Shown one piece after another: positions 39,548 to 47,649 of a DNA stretch of 47,649 bases. The DNA is from an uncultured Mycoplasmatota bacterium (GTDB taxonomy: Bacteria; Bacillota_I; Bacilli_A; RF39; UBA660): the NCBI GenBank assembly GCA_947303405.1, contig CAMYYH010000003.1, positions 1 to 47,649 of the forward strand, in the 5' to 3' direction. Numbering within the stretch: the first letter of the stretch is position 1; every line of letters begins with the position of its first letter. The translations under genes and the position numbers were made by a program. Under the pieces are notes generated by a model. It was given only the letters and a program-made list of their open reading frames with translations, had not been told where the DNA came from and made no database searches.

Positions 39548-41419
39548 TTAACGTTTTAACCTCTTATTTTTCTTATTATTCCCTTGTTTCTTATTATTAG
39601 CTTTTTTCTTAGCATTAACGTTTTTCTTCTTCTTACCTTTTTTCTTATTATAATCAATTCTTAAAGTTATTCTCGGTAAAAACATAAAAATCATTAATGA
39701 GAAACAAAACATAAACAGCCCCTCATTAATCTCACTGACTGAGTCCACTTTAACCTTTTTTATTTCTACCTCTTTTTCATGATAACTATCTAACAACGTC
39801 TTAGCTGCCTTGATAGGTTCTTCCATATTATTATAGTTTCTAAAATACTCCCTTACTGCATCTAGATTAATATTTGATCCATAATTTTCTAAGTAAAAAT
39901 CTACTAATTCCTTAACTTTTCCAGGAACTTCATATAAATCTTTGGCAGCCGTTTCTTCACTATTAATCAAATTATTATGTTTTTCTATAATATCAGCTAT
40001 ATAGTATAACTTCGTTTCTTCCCCTTCTTTAGCAAGTAATTCTACTCCATAAGGCATATTATCATAATAACCTAGAGGTAGTACTATACTAGGATAACCT
40101 GATGTAGAAGAAATCGTTGAACTAACATTTATTAAACTATCACTATTAGCCTTAGCATATATTTCATTCTTAGTAGATGGATAAAGTATAAAATCTAAAT
40201 CATTATCAACAAATACACTATTAACATATTCCTTCATAAGTCTTATATATTTTAATGATTTATTATAATAACTATTAGAATAATTACAAACTTTATAATA
40301 TCCCGATAAATCAGTAGTTTTACCACTACTCTTACTTAATTGTTTAAAATTCCTGATACTACCAGTAGTATTTAATATATATGAATTAAAAGCTCTACAC
40401 ATCGTATATCCTGCTAAAGACACTGTATTATAATAAGCAATATCATTATTATAAAAATCATCCAGAAATACTATTTCTATACTATTATCTTTTAATCTTT
40501 CTATTTCCCTATCTAACATTTCTTTAATAGGCATAAATATCTCTTTATTAACACCTAAAGAAGAATCATTACTTCCTTCATAAAAACTAATAGGTATACC
40601 TATTCTAATAGTATCTAAGCTATCTATTCTTTCACTATTATCACTAATAATATCAAATACTATCTTATTATCTGCTACACTCTTACTTAATACCCCAACT
40701 GTATCTCTATTAATATCATAGTTAATAACTCCATTGCTAGATACTTTGCCAGTAGTTGGTCTAATACCTACTAATCCAGCTGCAGCCGCAGGTAATCTAA
40801 CAGAGGAGTTGGTATCCGTACCTAAAGCTACGCTAGCAAAATTTAACGCTACACCTACTGCACTACCTCCACTGCTTCCATAAGAAGTATATCCTATTCT
40901 GTAAGCATTATTAACATATCCATAAGAGCTATAACTATCTTTAGCTGAAAAGGCAAACTCACTCATATTAGCTTTACCAATAATAATAGCCCCGTTATCT
41001 TTTAATTTTTTAACTACATCAGCATCTTCGTTAGGATAATTATCCGCCAAAGCTCTAGCCCCCGCTGTTGTAGGCATCCCTCTAACATCTATATTATCTT
41101 TAACTATAATAGGTATTCCCTCTAATACTCCTCTACTCTTACCTTCTTTTCTTAAATCGTCGGAATATTTAGCCTCTTCTAAAATATTCTCACTCAAAGT
41201 AATAAGCACGTTAAAATCACTATTGTATGTATTAATCCTATCTAAATATAAGCTTACTAGTTCATAAGAAGTAATTACCCCTTTATCAAGTAATTCTATT
41301 TCTTCACTCAGAGTCAAATCAGTTATATTAACAACACTTTTATTATAAGCTTTTACTTCTATAACAAATAATCCCATTATAAGAATTACTATTCTTATCA
41401 TTTTTTTCATATTCATCAC
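39548..41419 (-). CDS. Exported, membrane-anchored amidase-signature family protein
   Basis: Signal/TM N-terminus; IPIIVKDNIDVRGMPTTAGARAL, SYGSSGGSAVGVALNFASVALGTDTNSSVRLPAAAAGLVGIRPTTG; C-terminal TM plus Lys/Asn-rich tail. Confidence 0.9.
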   Translation of the reverse strand: MMNMKKMIRIVILIMGLFVIEVKAYNKSVVNITDLTLSEEIELLDKGVITSYELVSLYLDRINTYNSDFNVLITLSENILEEAKYSDDLRKEGKSRGVLEGIPIIVKDNIDVRGMPTTAGARALADNYPNEDADVVKKLKDNGAIIIGKANMSEFAFSAKDSYSSYGYVNNAYRIGYTSYGSSGGSAVGVALNFASVALGTDTNSSVRLPAAAAGLVGIRPTTGKVSSNGVINYDINRDTVGVLSKSVADNKIVFDIISDNSERIDSLDTIRIGIPISFYEGSNDSSLGVNKEIFMPIKEMLDREIERLKDNSIEIVFLDDFYNNDIAYYNTVSLAGYTMCRAFNSYILNTTGSIRNFKQLSKSSGKTTDLSGYYKVCNYSNSYYNKSLKYIRLMKEYVNSVFVDNDLDFILYPSTKNEIYAKANSDSLINVSSTISSTSGYPSIVLPLGYYDNMPYGVELLAKEGEETKLYYIADIIEKHNNLINSEETAAKDLYEVPGKVKELVDFYLENYGSNINLDAVREYFRNYNNMEEPIKAAKTLLDSYHEKEVEIKKVKVDSVSEINEGLFMFCFSLMIFMFLPRITLRIDYNKKKGKKKKNVNAKKKANNKKQGNNKKNKRLKR

Positions 41420-41437
41420 AAATATAAGTATAACATA

Positions 41438-41466
41438 ATAAAAAGAATAGAAAAACTATTCTTTAA
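41438..41466 (-). terminator. Terminator after obgE
   Basis: AAAGAATAG-aaaaa-CTATTCTTT with U-tract on the minus strand. Confidence 0.7.
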
Positions 41467-42733
41467 ATGTAAATATATAATCCAATATTTGTACGTCATC
41501 TCCACGGCTAGCTCCTAGTCTTTCTAATTCTTCTTCTACGCCCATACCTCTTAATTTTCGAGCAAACCTTAAAGCACTTTCTTCTTCTTGAAATTTAGTC
41601 ATTCTAAACAACTTTTCAATCTCAGCACCCTTTATTACCCATACTCCATCTTCGTCTTTTGTAATAGTATATGGTTTTTCATTCTTAAACTTATATATAA
41701 TATGGCTTTCATACTTAGTCTCATCATATAATGGTTCTAACTCAGTCTTATCTAATAAATCTGCTATACTAACCATCATATTATCTAAACCAACATTGTT
41801 TAATGCACTTATTTCAATAACTTCTAATTTAGGAAATTTCTTTTTAAACTTCTTAAGATTACCCTCAGCATCAGGCAAATCCATCTTATTAGCCACTATT
41901 ATTTCAGGTTTATTAGCTAACTTCTTATCAAATTTTTCTATTTCTTTTCTAATATTTTTATAATCATCAATTGGATTTCTTCCTTCATAAGAACCAATAT
42001 CTAAAACATGAACAATTATCTTAGTTCTCATCGCATGCTTTAAGAACCTTTCTCCAAGTCCAGCGCCTTCGGAAGCCCCCTCTATAAGACCAGGTAAATC
42101 TGCCATAACAAATCTTCTACCATCTTTTAAACTCACGACTCCTAAATTAGGAGCTAAAGTAGTAAAATGATAGGCAGCTATTTTAGGAGATGCATTACTA
42201 ATTAAAGATAAAATAGTACTCTTTCCTACTGAAGGCATACCAACTAACCCCACATCAGCAATAACCTTTACTTCACATCTTACTTTTCTAATTTCCCCTG
42301 GTTCTCCATACTCACTTGTTTTTGGGGCTGGCTCTTCTTGAGTAGCAAAAGCTCTATTTCCTCTTCCGCCACGTCCACCGTGACATACAACATATTGTTC
42401 TTTATCTTCTATTAAATCACAAATAACTAACCCTGTATCATTATCTATAACCGTCGTCCCTTCCGGAACTTTAATAACAATATCTTTAGCATTAGCTCCT
42501 TGTTTATTAGATCCTTTACCATTAACACCTTTAGTTCCTTTTACTTGTTTCTTATATTTTAAATCTATTAGTGTTTTTAATCCTTTATCCACTTCAAAGA
42601 TTATATCCGAACCCTTACCACCATTACCACCATCAGGCCCTCCTAATGGGATAAATTTTTCTCTTCTAAAAGATGTACATCCATCTCCACCATTACCGGC
42701 TATAAGTTCTATAGTTACATCATCTACGAACAC
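41456..42733 (-). CDS. obgE: GTPase ObgE/CgtA
   Basis: MFVDDVTIELIAGNGGDGCTSFRREKFIPLGGPDGGNGGKG, ADVGLVGMPSVGKSTILSLIS, ADLPGLIEGASEGAGLGERFLKH; OCT C-terminus. Confidence 0.99.
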   Translation of the reverse strand: MFVDDVTIELIAGNGGDGCTSFRREKFIPLGGPDGGNGGKGSDIIFEVDKGLKTLIDLKYKKQVKGTKGVNGKGSNKQGANAKDIVIKVPEGTTVIDNDTGLVICDLIEDKEQYVVCHGGRGGRGNRAFATQEEPAPKTSEYGEPGEIRKVRCEVKVIADVGLVGMPSVGKSTILSLISNASPKIAAYHFTTLAPNLGVVSLKDGRRFVMADLPGLIEGASEGAGLGERFLKHAMRTKIIVHVLDIGSYEGRNPIDDYKNIRKEIEKFDKKLANKPEIIVANKMDLPDAEGNLKKFKKKFPKLEVIEISALNNVGLDNMMVSIADLLDKTELEPLYDETKYESHIIYKFKNEKPYTITKDEDGVWVIKGAEIEKLFRMTKFQEEESALRFARKLRGMGVEEELERLGASRGDDVQILDYIFTFKE

Positions 42734-42769
42734 AATAACACCCTTCTTTCATCAAATATTATAACATAA

Positions 42770-42796
42770 ATAAAAGACCTATAAAATAGGTCTTAA
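42770..42796 (-). terminator. Terminator after rpmA
   Basis: Perfect AAGACCTAT-aaa-ATAGGTCTT hairpin. Confidence 0.75.
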
Positions 42797-43081
42797 TTAA
42801 GCTTCATATACACTTACTTTCTTTTTGTCTCTTCCTAGTCTTTCAAATCTTACTACACCAGAAACTTTTGCAAATAAAGTGTGATCTTTGCCCATTCCAA
42901 CATTTGTACCAGGATAAATCTTAGTTCCTCTTTGACGATATAAAATACTACCCGCAGATACAGTTTGACCATCTGCAGCCTTAGCACCTAATCTACGACC
43001 GGCTGAATCACGACCGTTTTGAGTAGAACCTTGAGCTTTAACGTGAGCAAATAATTGGATATTTAAACTTATTCTTTGCAT
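42797..43081 (-). CDS. rpmA: 50S ribosomal protein L27 with cleavable N-terminal extension
   Basis: [41 protein letters not shown]. Confidence 0.98.
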   Translation of the reverse strand: MQRISLNIQLFAHVKAQGSTQNGRDSAGRRLGAKAADGQTVSAGSILYRQRGTKIYPGTNVGMGKDHTLFAKVSGVVRFERLGRDKKKVSVYEA

Positions 43082-43084
43082 AAT

Positions 43085-43393
43085 TTATTCCTCATTTCTA
43101 ATCTCAATATTTTTAGGATACTGACTCTTTAACTCCTCTAACATAATAATCATATTATTTAATAGTCTTTGATTTATATCAGTAACCTTTTCGACTCCAA
43201 TAAATAATTTACCAGAATCCGCTTTAGTAAAAATACTATCTTCTAAAGACATTATTCCATTACAAGTTGTAATAGTAATACTACTAACTGCCGCACATAC
43301 AATATCTTTTCCAAAATCATCATATTTGGCATGTCCAGTAACTATAATCTCCTCAATAATATCTTTATTTTTCTTTATCTTAATCTTTATCAT
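43085..43393 (-). CDS. prp: Ribosomal-processing cysteine protease Prp
   Basis: VTGHAKYDDFGKDIVCAAVSSI, between L21 and L27. Confidence 0.95.
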   Translation of the reverse strand: MIKIKIKKNKDIIEEIIVTGHAKYDDFGKDIVCAAVSSITITTCNGIMSLEDSIFTKADSGKLFIGVEKVTDINQRLLNNMIIMLEELKSQYPKNIEIRNEE

Positions 43394-43395
43394 AA

Positions 43396-43701
43396 TTACT
43401 TAACAATTTTCTTAACAGTTAACTTTGTATATGGTTGTCTATGACCCTGAGTCTTACGATATTTTTTCTTTGGTCTATATTTAAACACAGTAATCTTCTT
43501 TTGCTTTCCATGTTTATCTACAGAACAAACAACCTTAGCTCCTTTAACTGTTGGTGTACCAGTAACGCCATCTACATATAATACTTCATCAAAAGTAATC
43601 TCTTTACCTTCTTCAACATCTAACTTTTCAACGTAGATTACATCACCTTCAGAAACATAGTACTGTTTCCCACCAGTAACAAATATAGCTTTCATTTTCA
43701 T
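43396..43701 (-). CDS. rplU: 50S ribosomal protein L21
   Basis: [52 protein letters not shown]. Confidence 0.98.
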   Translation of the reverse strand: MKMKAIFVTGGKQYYVSEGDVIYVEKLDVEEGKEITFDEVLYVDGVTGTPTVKGAKVVCSVDKHGKQKKITVFKYRPKKKYRKTQGHRQPYTKLTVKKIVK

Positions 43702-43704
43702 ACC

Positions 43705-43800
43705 TCCTTATAAATTTAAGACGCGCCCTTAAGGTGTACCTAAGTATCTTCTTACCTTTTTAGTGCGGTTTTAATGAGTAGCTCTTTAAAACAATATAGA
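43705..43800 (-). ncRNA. Probable L21 leader (autoregulatory 5'UTR of rplU-prp-rpmA)
   Basis: GC-richer structured-looking 5'UTR (ctactcattaaaaccgcac...ggtacaccttaagggcgcgtctt) immediately before the rplU RBS; position typical of Firmicutes L21 leader. Confidence 0.5.
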
Positions 43801-43915
43801 TTATAGCAAAGAAAAAGAGCCAAGTCAAACCTTTTTACCTCTATAAATAATCAACCAAGTAGTATATTTCTATAAACCATTTCTAAGAAAAAGATAACAC
43901 TTCGCACAATTAAAA

Positions 43916-44884
43916 CTATTTTTTCTTTTTTAAGTCATATGAATATATAATATAATCACCCCTCATGTCTTTCAGTTTCTTTTTAGCCATAGCCTTCATC
44001 ATATCAAAGACAAGTCCACCCACTGTGTTTAGTCCTAAGTCAGAAAGGGCTTCATCATCGCCCTGTTTCTGAAGATATTGAACCGCCTCAGAAGTCATAA
44101 GTGGAATATAATCAATTACTAGAAGCGGATGCCAATAAGAGATTAAACCAGGTAAATTCTTATCTATAAGTTCTTGTCTTGTAACAATTGTTGCTTTATT
44201 ATTAAACTTAACATATCCTGGTTCATCCAAGTCTTCCTTGTTTATTCCTTGATATAAGGTGTTATTTCCAGTAAAAATCTCTCCATTACCATCTATACAA
44301 CGAATTCCAAATCCGGGACCATCCAAACAAGTAACTATTCTTACAAAATCTTCATTTTCTTCAAGGAAATTTCCCTCTAATATAAATGGCAACTTCCGTA
44401 AAGCTTTTATTTGTTGGACATAAAGTGTGTTATCTAAGGTAAATTTTAATACTCTAAATACAAGTCCATCTTTCTCTAAAAATTCAGAACCTCTCATCGC
44501 CTCTTTAATAGAATCAACATCTACGTTATAATCTTCTAATTGACCACAAAACTTTTCAAATCGTTTTTTATATTTTAATAAAACCTTAATAGCCAATACA
44601 TCAGCAGTTAATCTTTTCACACTAGGAAAAGAGCTTAGAAAAGAATTAACCTGTTCACCATCCAAAGATGTAACGGCCTTATTAAATGACCGAATTCCAT
44701 GTTTACCTCTTGAAAGAATCGCGTCATTATAATCAACAAACAAATCCAGAACAAATGTTTCTAATAACGTTTCATATTTAGCCGGATAGCTAGAAATATC
44801 GCTTATCAAAGGAGACCCAAGAACTTGATTAGCCGCATTTTTTACTAAGTCTATCCACGAATTATCTATTTTATTATGACTCAT
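43916..44884 (-). CDS. Hypothetical protein, no recognised family
   Basis: ORF start at 44884 (MSHNKIDNSW) supported by AGAGGA 8-9 nt upstream; track start 44920. Confidence 0.65.
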   Translation of the reverse strand: MSHNKIDNSWIDLVKNAANQVLGSPLISDISSYPAKYETLLETFVLDLFVDYNDAILSRGKHGIRSFNKAVTSLDGEQVNSFLSSFPSVKRLTADVLAIKVLLKYKKRFEKFCGQLEDYNVDVDSIKEAMRGSEFLEKDGLVFRVLKFTLDNTLYVQQIKALRKLPFILEGNFLEENEDFVRIVTCLDGPGFGIRCIDGNGEIFTGNNTLYQGINKEDLDEPGYVKFNNKATIVTRQELIDKNLPGLISYWHPLLVIDYIPLMTSEAVQYLQKQGDDEALSDLGLNTVGGLVFDMMKAMAKKKLKDMRGDYIIYSYDLKKKK

Positions 44885-44948
44885 AATATTTCCTCTTTTC
44901 CCTATCACAATATCACGCAAAATATACTAACATATACTAAAACATCAG

Positions 44949-45629
44949 TCAAAACAAATCTCTATAATCTTCTAAAAAACTATAATAACTATTATTACCT
45001 ATAATAATATGATCTATTATCTTAATACCTAATATCTTTCCTATTCTTATTAAATTATTAGTAAGATAAACATCTTCTTTAGAGGGAATAACGCTCCCAG
45101 CCGGATGATTATGTACTAGAATCATACTACTAGCGTTACTCTTAACTCCCTCTCTGAATATATCCCTAGCATATATATTAGAACTATCTACGGTTCCTAT
45201 AAATAAAACCTTACTTAGTATTATTTTCTTCCTAGTATCCAAACAAATAACCATAAACTTTTCTTGTAAACAATCCTCCATTTCATACCTAACATACTTA
45301 TATACATCTTCACTACTTCTTATATAATAAGTATTATCACTATCCAAATATACTCTTTTACCAAGTTCTAAAGCTGCGAGTAGAGTAACTGCCTTAACAC
45401 TTCCTATTCCTTTAATACTAGCTAATACACTATAAGAAATATTTGATAAATCATTTATCTTATATTTCTTTAATATATCACTACTTAATTCTTTAACACT
45501 CTTATTCTTAGTTCCTATTCTTAATATAATACTAAGTAATTCTTCATTACTTAATGCTTTTACCCCATACTTCATTAATCTTTCTCTAGGTAGTTCCTCT
45601 TTAGGCAACTCCCTAATCATATACCCCAA
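44949..45629 (-). CDS. radC: DNA repair protein RadC (JAMM/MPN+ domain)
   Basis: RELPKEELPRERLMKYGVKALSNEELLSIILRIGT; JAMM motif VHNHPAGSVIPSKED. Confidence 0.96.
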   Translation of the reverse strand: MGYMIRELPKEELPRERLMKYGVKALSNEELLSIILRIGTKNKSVKELSSDILKKYKINDLSNISYSVLASIKGIGSVKAVTLLAALELGKRVYLDSDNTYYIRSSEDVYKYVRYEMEDCLQEKFMVICLDTRKKIILSKVLFIGTVDSSNIYARDIFREGVKSNASSMILVHNHPAGSVIPSKEDVYLTNNLIRIGKILGIKIIDHIIIGNNSYYSFLEDYRDLF

Positions 45630-46006
45630 TATAATTCCTCACTTTCTCAAGTCATTTATTATAATATAACAATTTTTATTTTTAAAGATTTCATTACTTA
45701 TTTCTATTATCTCAAATTCTTTTTTTAGTATTTACCCAATTATTTTTGATTCCTTTTAATTTTTTAACCCTTTATTCCTTCTTCTTTATATCTTATTTAT
45801 TATCACTCCTTAAGATATAACATATTATTTAGCTGCTTCACTGCTAGATATAAAATAAATTAAATACTATTTTATTAATAGTTTACATTTTTTCATCTGA
45901 TGACTACCATTTGTTTCTTTTCCTAATTCTTCCGTCTTACTATAATAAACATTGTTTATTTTTTTAAAAAGTTATGATACGATAATAAAAAAATAGAGGT
46001 ATTATT

Positions 46007-47521
46007 ATGAAAAAAGCACTAATTTCAATACTAATTATATTAACATGTATAATTACAATAACGGTTCAAGCAAAAGAGAAAAAGATTTATGAATTAACCC
46101 TACCCTCAAATGGTTTAGATTCGATAGATTTTAAATTAAACTCAACAATATTAGACGTCTTCATGATAAATCCAATTCTTGAAAAAAACTATATCCAAAA
46201 CAGCGTTAAAGTAAATAATAATGGGAAAGAGATTGTTAGCATTTTTGCCCAAAATAACAGCGTAGAATCGTCCTTCAAATTATTAGACGGAGTAACAAAA
46301 GAAGATTGTTTGTTGGAAATAACCGATGATTTGATAAGCACTGACTACAACATATTTTTAAAGGATTACGTTAAACAGTATGACGCTATCCAAATAAGTG
46401 TAAAAGAAGTAAAGGGCAAAGACATCAAGGATACACTAATTATGGAAATACCTAAAGATCCCAGCAAAATTAGCATTTTCACATACGAACGATTGCTTAG
46501 TAGTTTAAACTCAAAGATATACGATAATATAAATGAAGAAACGACAATTTATACTAGCAATTCAAAAGAAATATTTAAAATGATTAATAATTATGATTTT
46601 GTCGAAAATCAAGGTTCACAAAAAAGAGAAATCACTTCTAGTAATGTAACTATACCTAGTACTATCACTCCTGAAGACGATATAATAATAGAATTAACAG
46701 ACGAAATAAAAGAAAAAGCAAAAGATCTATCATTAGATTATGATAATTATTCAAAATTTATTTTAGCATTTAGCGATAAAGAATATACTGATAATACCAG
46801 CTATGTTTTTCGTTTAAGCGAAGCCAACAAAGACAATTATACCCAAATAGAAAATATGATAAAACTCGTTAACTTTGTTAACACAAACTCTTTAAACTAT
46901 GCTGATGATTTCTACTTTTATAATAATAACAAAAGAATTATCAAATTAGGTTATTCAGGAATTCCTATTCCCTTAGATGATGTTACATACCAAGATAACA
47001 TTGATCATTATCTAGATGATAGCGAAAAAGAAAAAATGAAAGAATTAGGAGTTGATATTAATAGGATTATTATTAAAGTAGCCAATCCTATATTCATAGC
47101 TGGTAATAATCAAGATTATTCGCCAAATAGCGAAAACAAATTATCATTTAAACTAAATATTCCATATGACAAATTATCAAAAAGCCAAATATATATTGAT
47201 AATACACTAGTAGAAACCGATAATTACGAAACATTTGAAGATGGTTCTATAATATTTAAAAAGGAATATGTTAATTCAATGAAAAATGGGCAACACCAGA
47301 TTAAATTAGAAGTAATAGATGGTGAAGCAACCACTAATTTTAATATTAGTACTCCTATTATTAACCCTATAATAAAAAAAATAAATAATATAATAGAAAA
47401 CCCAGATACTGGAAAAACAATAATTACTAAAGATAAGATAATTATCTTCATACTTCTATTTATAATCAGCATTATTGGTATTAACATTTTAAAGAAAAAT
47501 AATTATAAACTAAAAATATAA
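46007..47521 (+). CDS. Secreted surface protein with C-terminal NPDTG-type sorting signal
   Basis: Signal peptide MKKALISILIILTCIITITVQA; C-terminal ENPDTGKTIITKDKIIIFILLFIISIIGINILKKNNYKLKI; RBS agaggt. Confidence 0.8.
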   Translation: MKKALISILIILTCIITITVQAKEKKIYELTLPSNGLDSIDFKLNSTILDVFMINPILEKNYIQNSVKVNNNGKEIVSIFAQNNSVESSFKLLDGVTKEDCLLEITDDLISTDYNIFLKDYVKQYDAIQISVKEVKGKDIKDTLIMEIPKDPSKISIFTYERLLSSLNSKIYDNINEETTIYTSNSKEIFKMINNYDFVENQGSQKREITSSNVTIPSTITPEDDIIIELTDEIKEKAKDLSLDYDNYSKFILAFSDKEYTDNTSYVFRLSEANKDNYTQIENMIKLVNFVNTNSLNYADDFYFYNNNKRIIKLGYSGIPIPLDDVTYQDNIDHYLDDSEKEKMKELGVDINRIIIKVANPIFIAGNNQDYSPNSENKLSFKLNIPYDKLSKSQIYIDNTLVETDNYETFEDGSIIFKKEYVNSMKNGQHQIKLEVIDGEATTNFNISTPIINPIIKKINNIIENPDTGKTIITKDKIIIFILLFIISIIGINILKKNNYKLKI

Positions 47522-47649
47522 GCAACTCTATAGGCTGCTTGCGTTTAAGCCGTTCATATACAAACTCAATAGGGATTCCTGATCTCTTAGAGATATCCTC
47601 TGCTAATTCTTTGTTATTATTAATGCTTAATATTTGAACCTTAATGCTA
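47481..47649 (-). CDS. 3' fragment of a minus-strand ORF running off the window
   Basis: Open frame ...SIKVQILSINNNKELAEDISKRSGIPIEFVYERLKRKQPIELLIFLVYNYFSLKC*; other frames of the edge segment are closed or short. Confidence 0.4.
   Translation of the reverse strand, partial: SIKVQILSINNNKELAEDISKRSGIPIEFVYERLKRKQPIELLIFLVYNYFSLKC

Noticed and set aside
1-47649. Alternative genetic code (TGA = Trp), considered for a Mollicutes-like genome
   Set aside because: Core proteins translate full length with the standard code, and ruvB ends at TGA in the expected place (EYVSEN*).
1-47649. Prophage, retron, toxin-antitoxin or other defence islands
   Set aside because: No integrase, phage structural, reverse transcriptase or recognised defence genes were seen; DNA repair genes present are core functions.

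Overview
AT-rich, standard-code genome segment, probably an uncultured low-GC Bacillota/Mollicutes-like lineage (inferred from AT bias and gene order). Nearly all genes lie on the minus strand. No rRNA, tRNA, CRISPR array or transposase was recognised. The window has four parts. (1) Housekeeping genes: xseAB, nusB, mutS, lon, tig, greA, trmR-trhP1-trhP2, mltG, ruvX, ireB, ruvAB, a Ca2+-type P-ATPase, rplU-prp-rpmA, obgE and radC. (2) A compact Tad-like apparatus at 31.6-35.3 kb: TadZ/CpaE-like, CpaF/TadA-like, TadB-like and TadC-like genes with their own promoter-like and terminator-like boundaries. (3) Directly upstream of it, a separately bounded gene for a giant (~1317 aa) type-IV-prepilin-like protein, with a class III signal peptide and a long Ig-like/Cys-paired repeat region that includes a nearly perfect 498-bp tandem duplication. 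(4) Further surface proteins: a three-gene pilin-like cassette between two S16 proteases, two proteins with PDTG-type C-terminal sorting signals, a GH25 lysozyme, and a membrane-anchored amidase. Best candidate for an undescribed system: the giant Ig-repeat prepilin plus minimal Tad motor. Two features missed by the ORF track are an in-frame-stop-interrupted Cys-rich gene (5671-6141) and a 26-aa single-TM mini-ORF (9809-9889) with a strong RBS and terminator.
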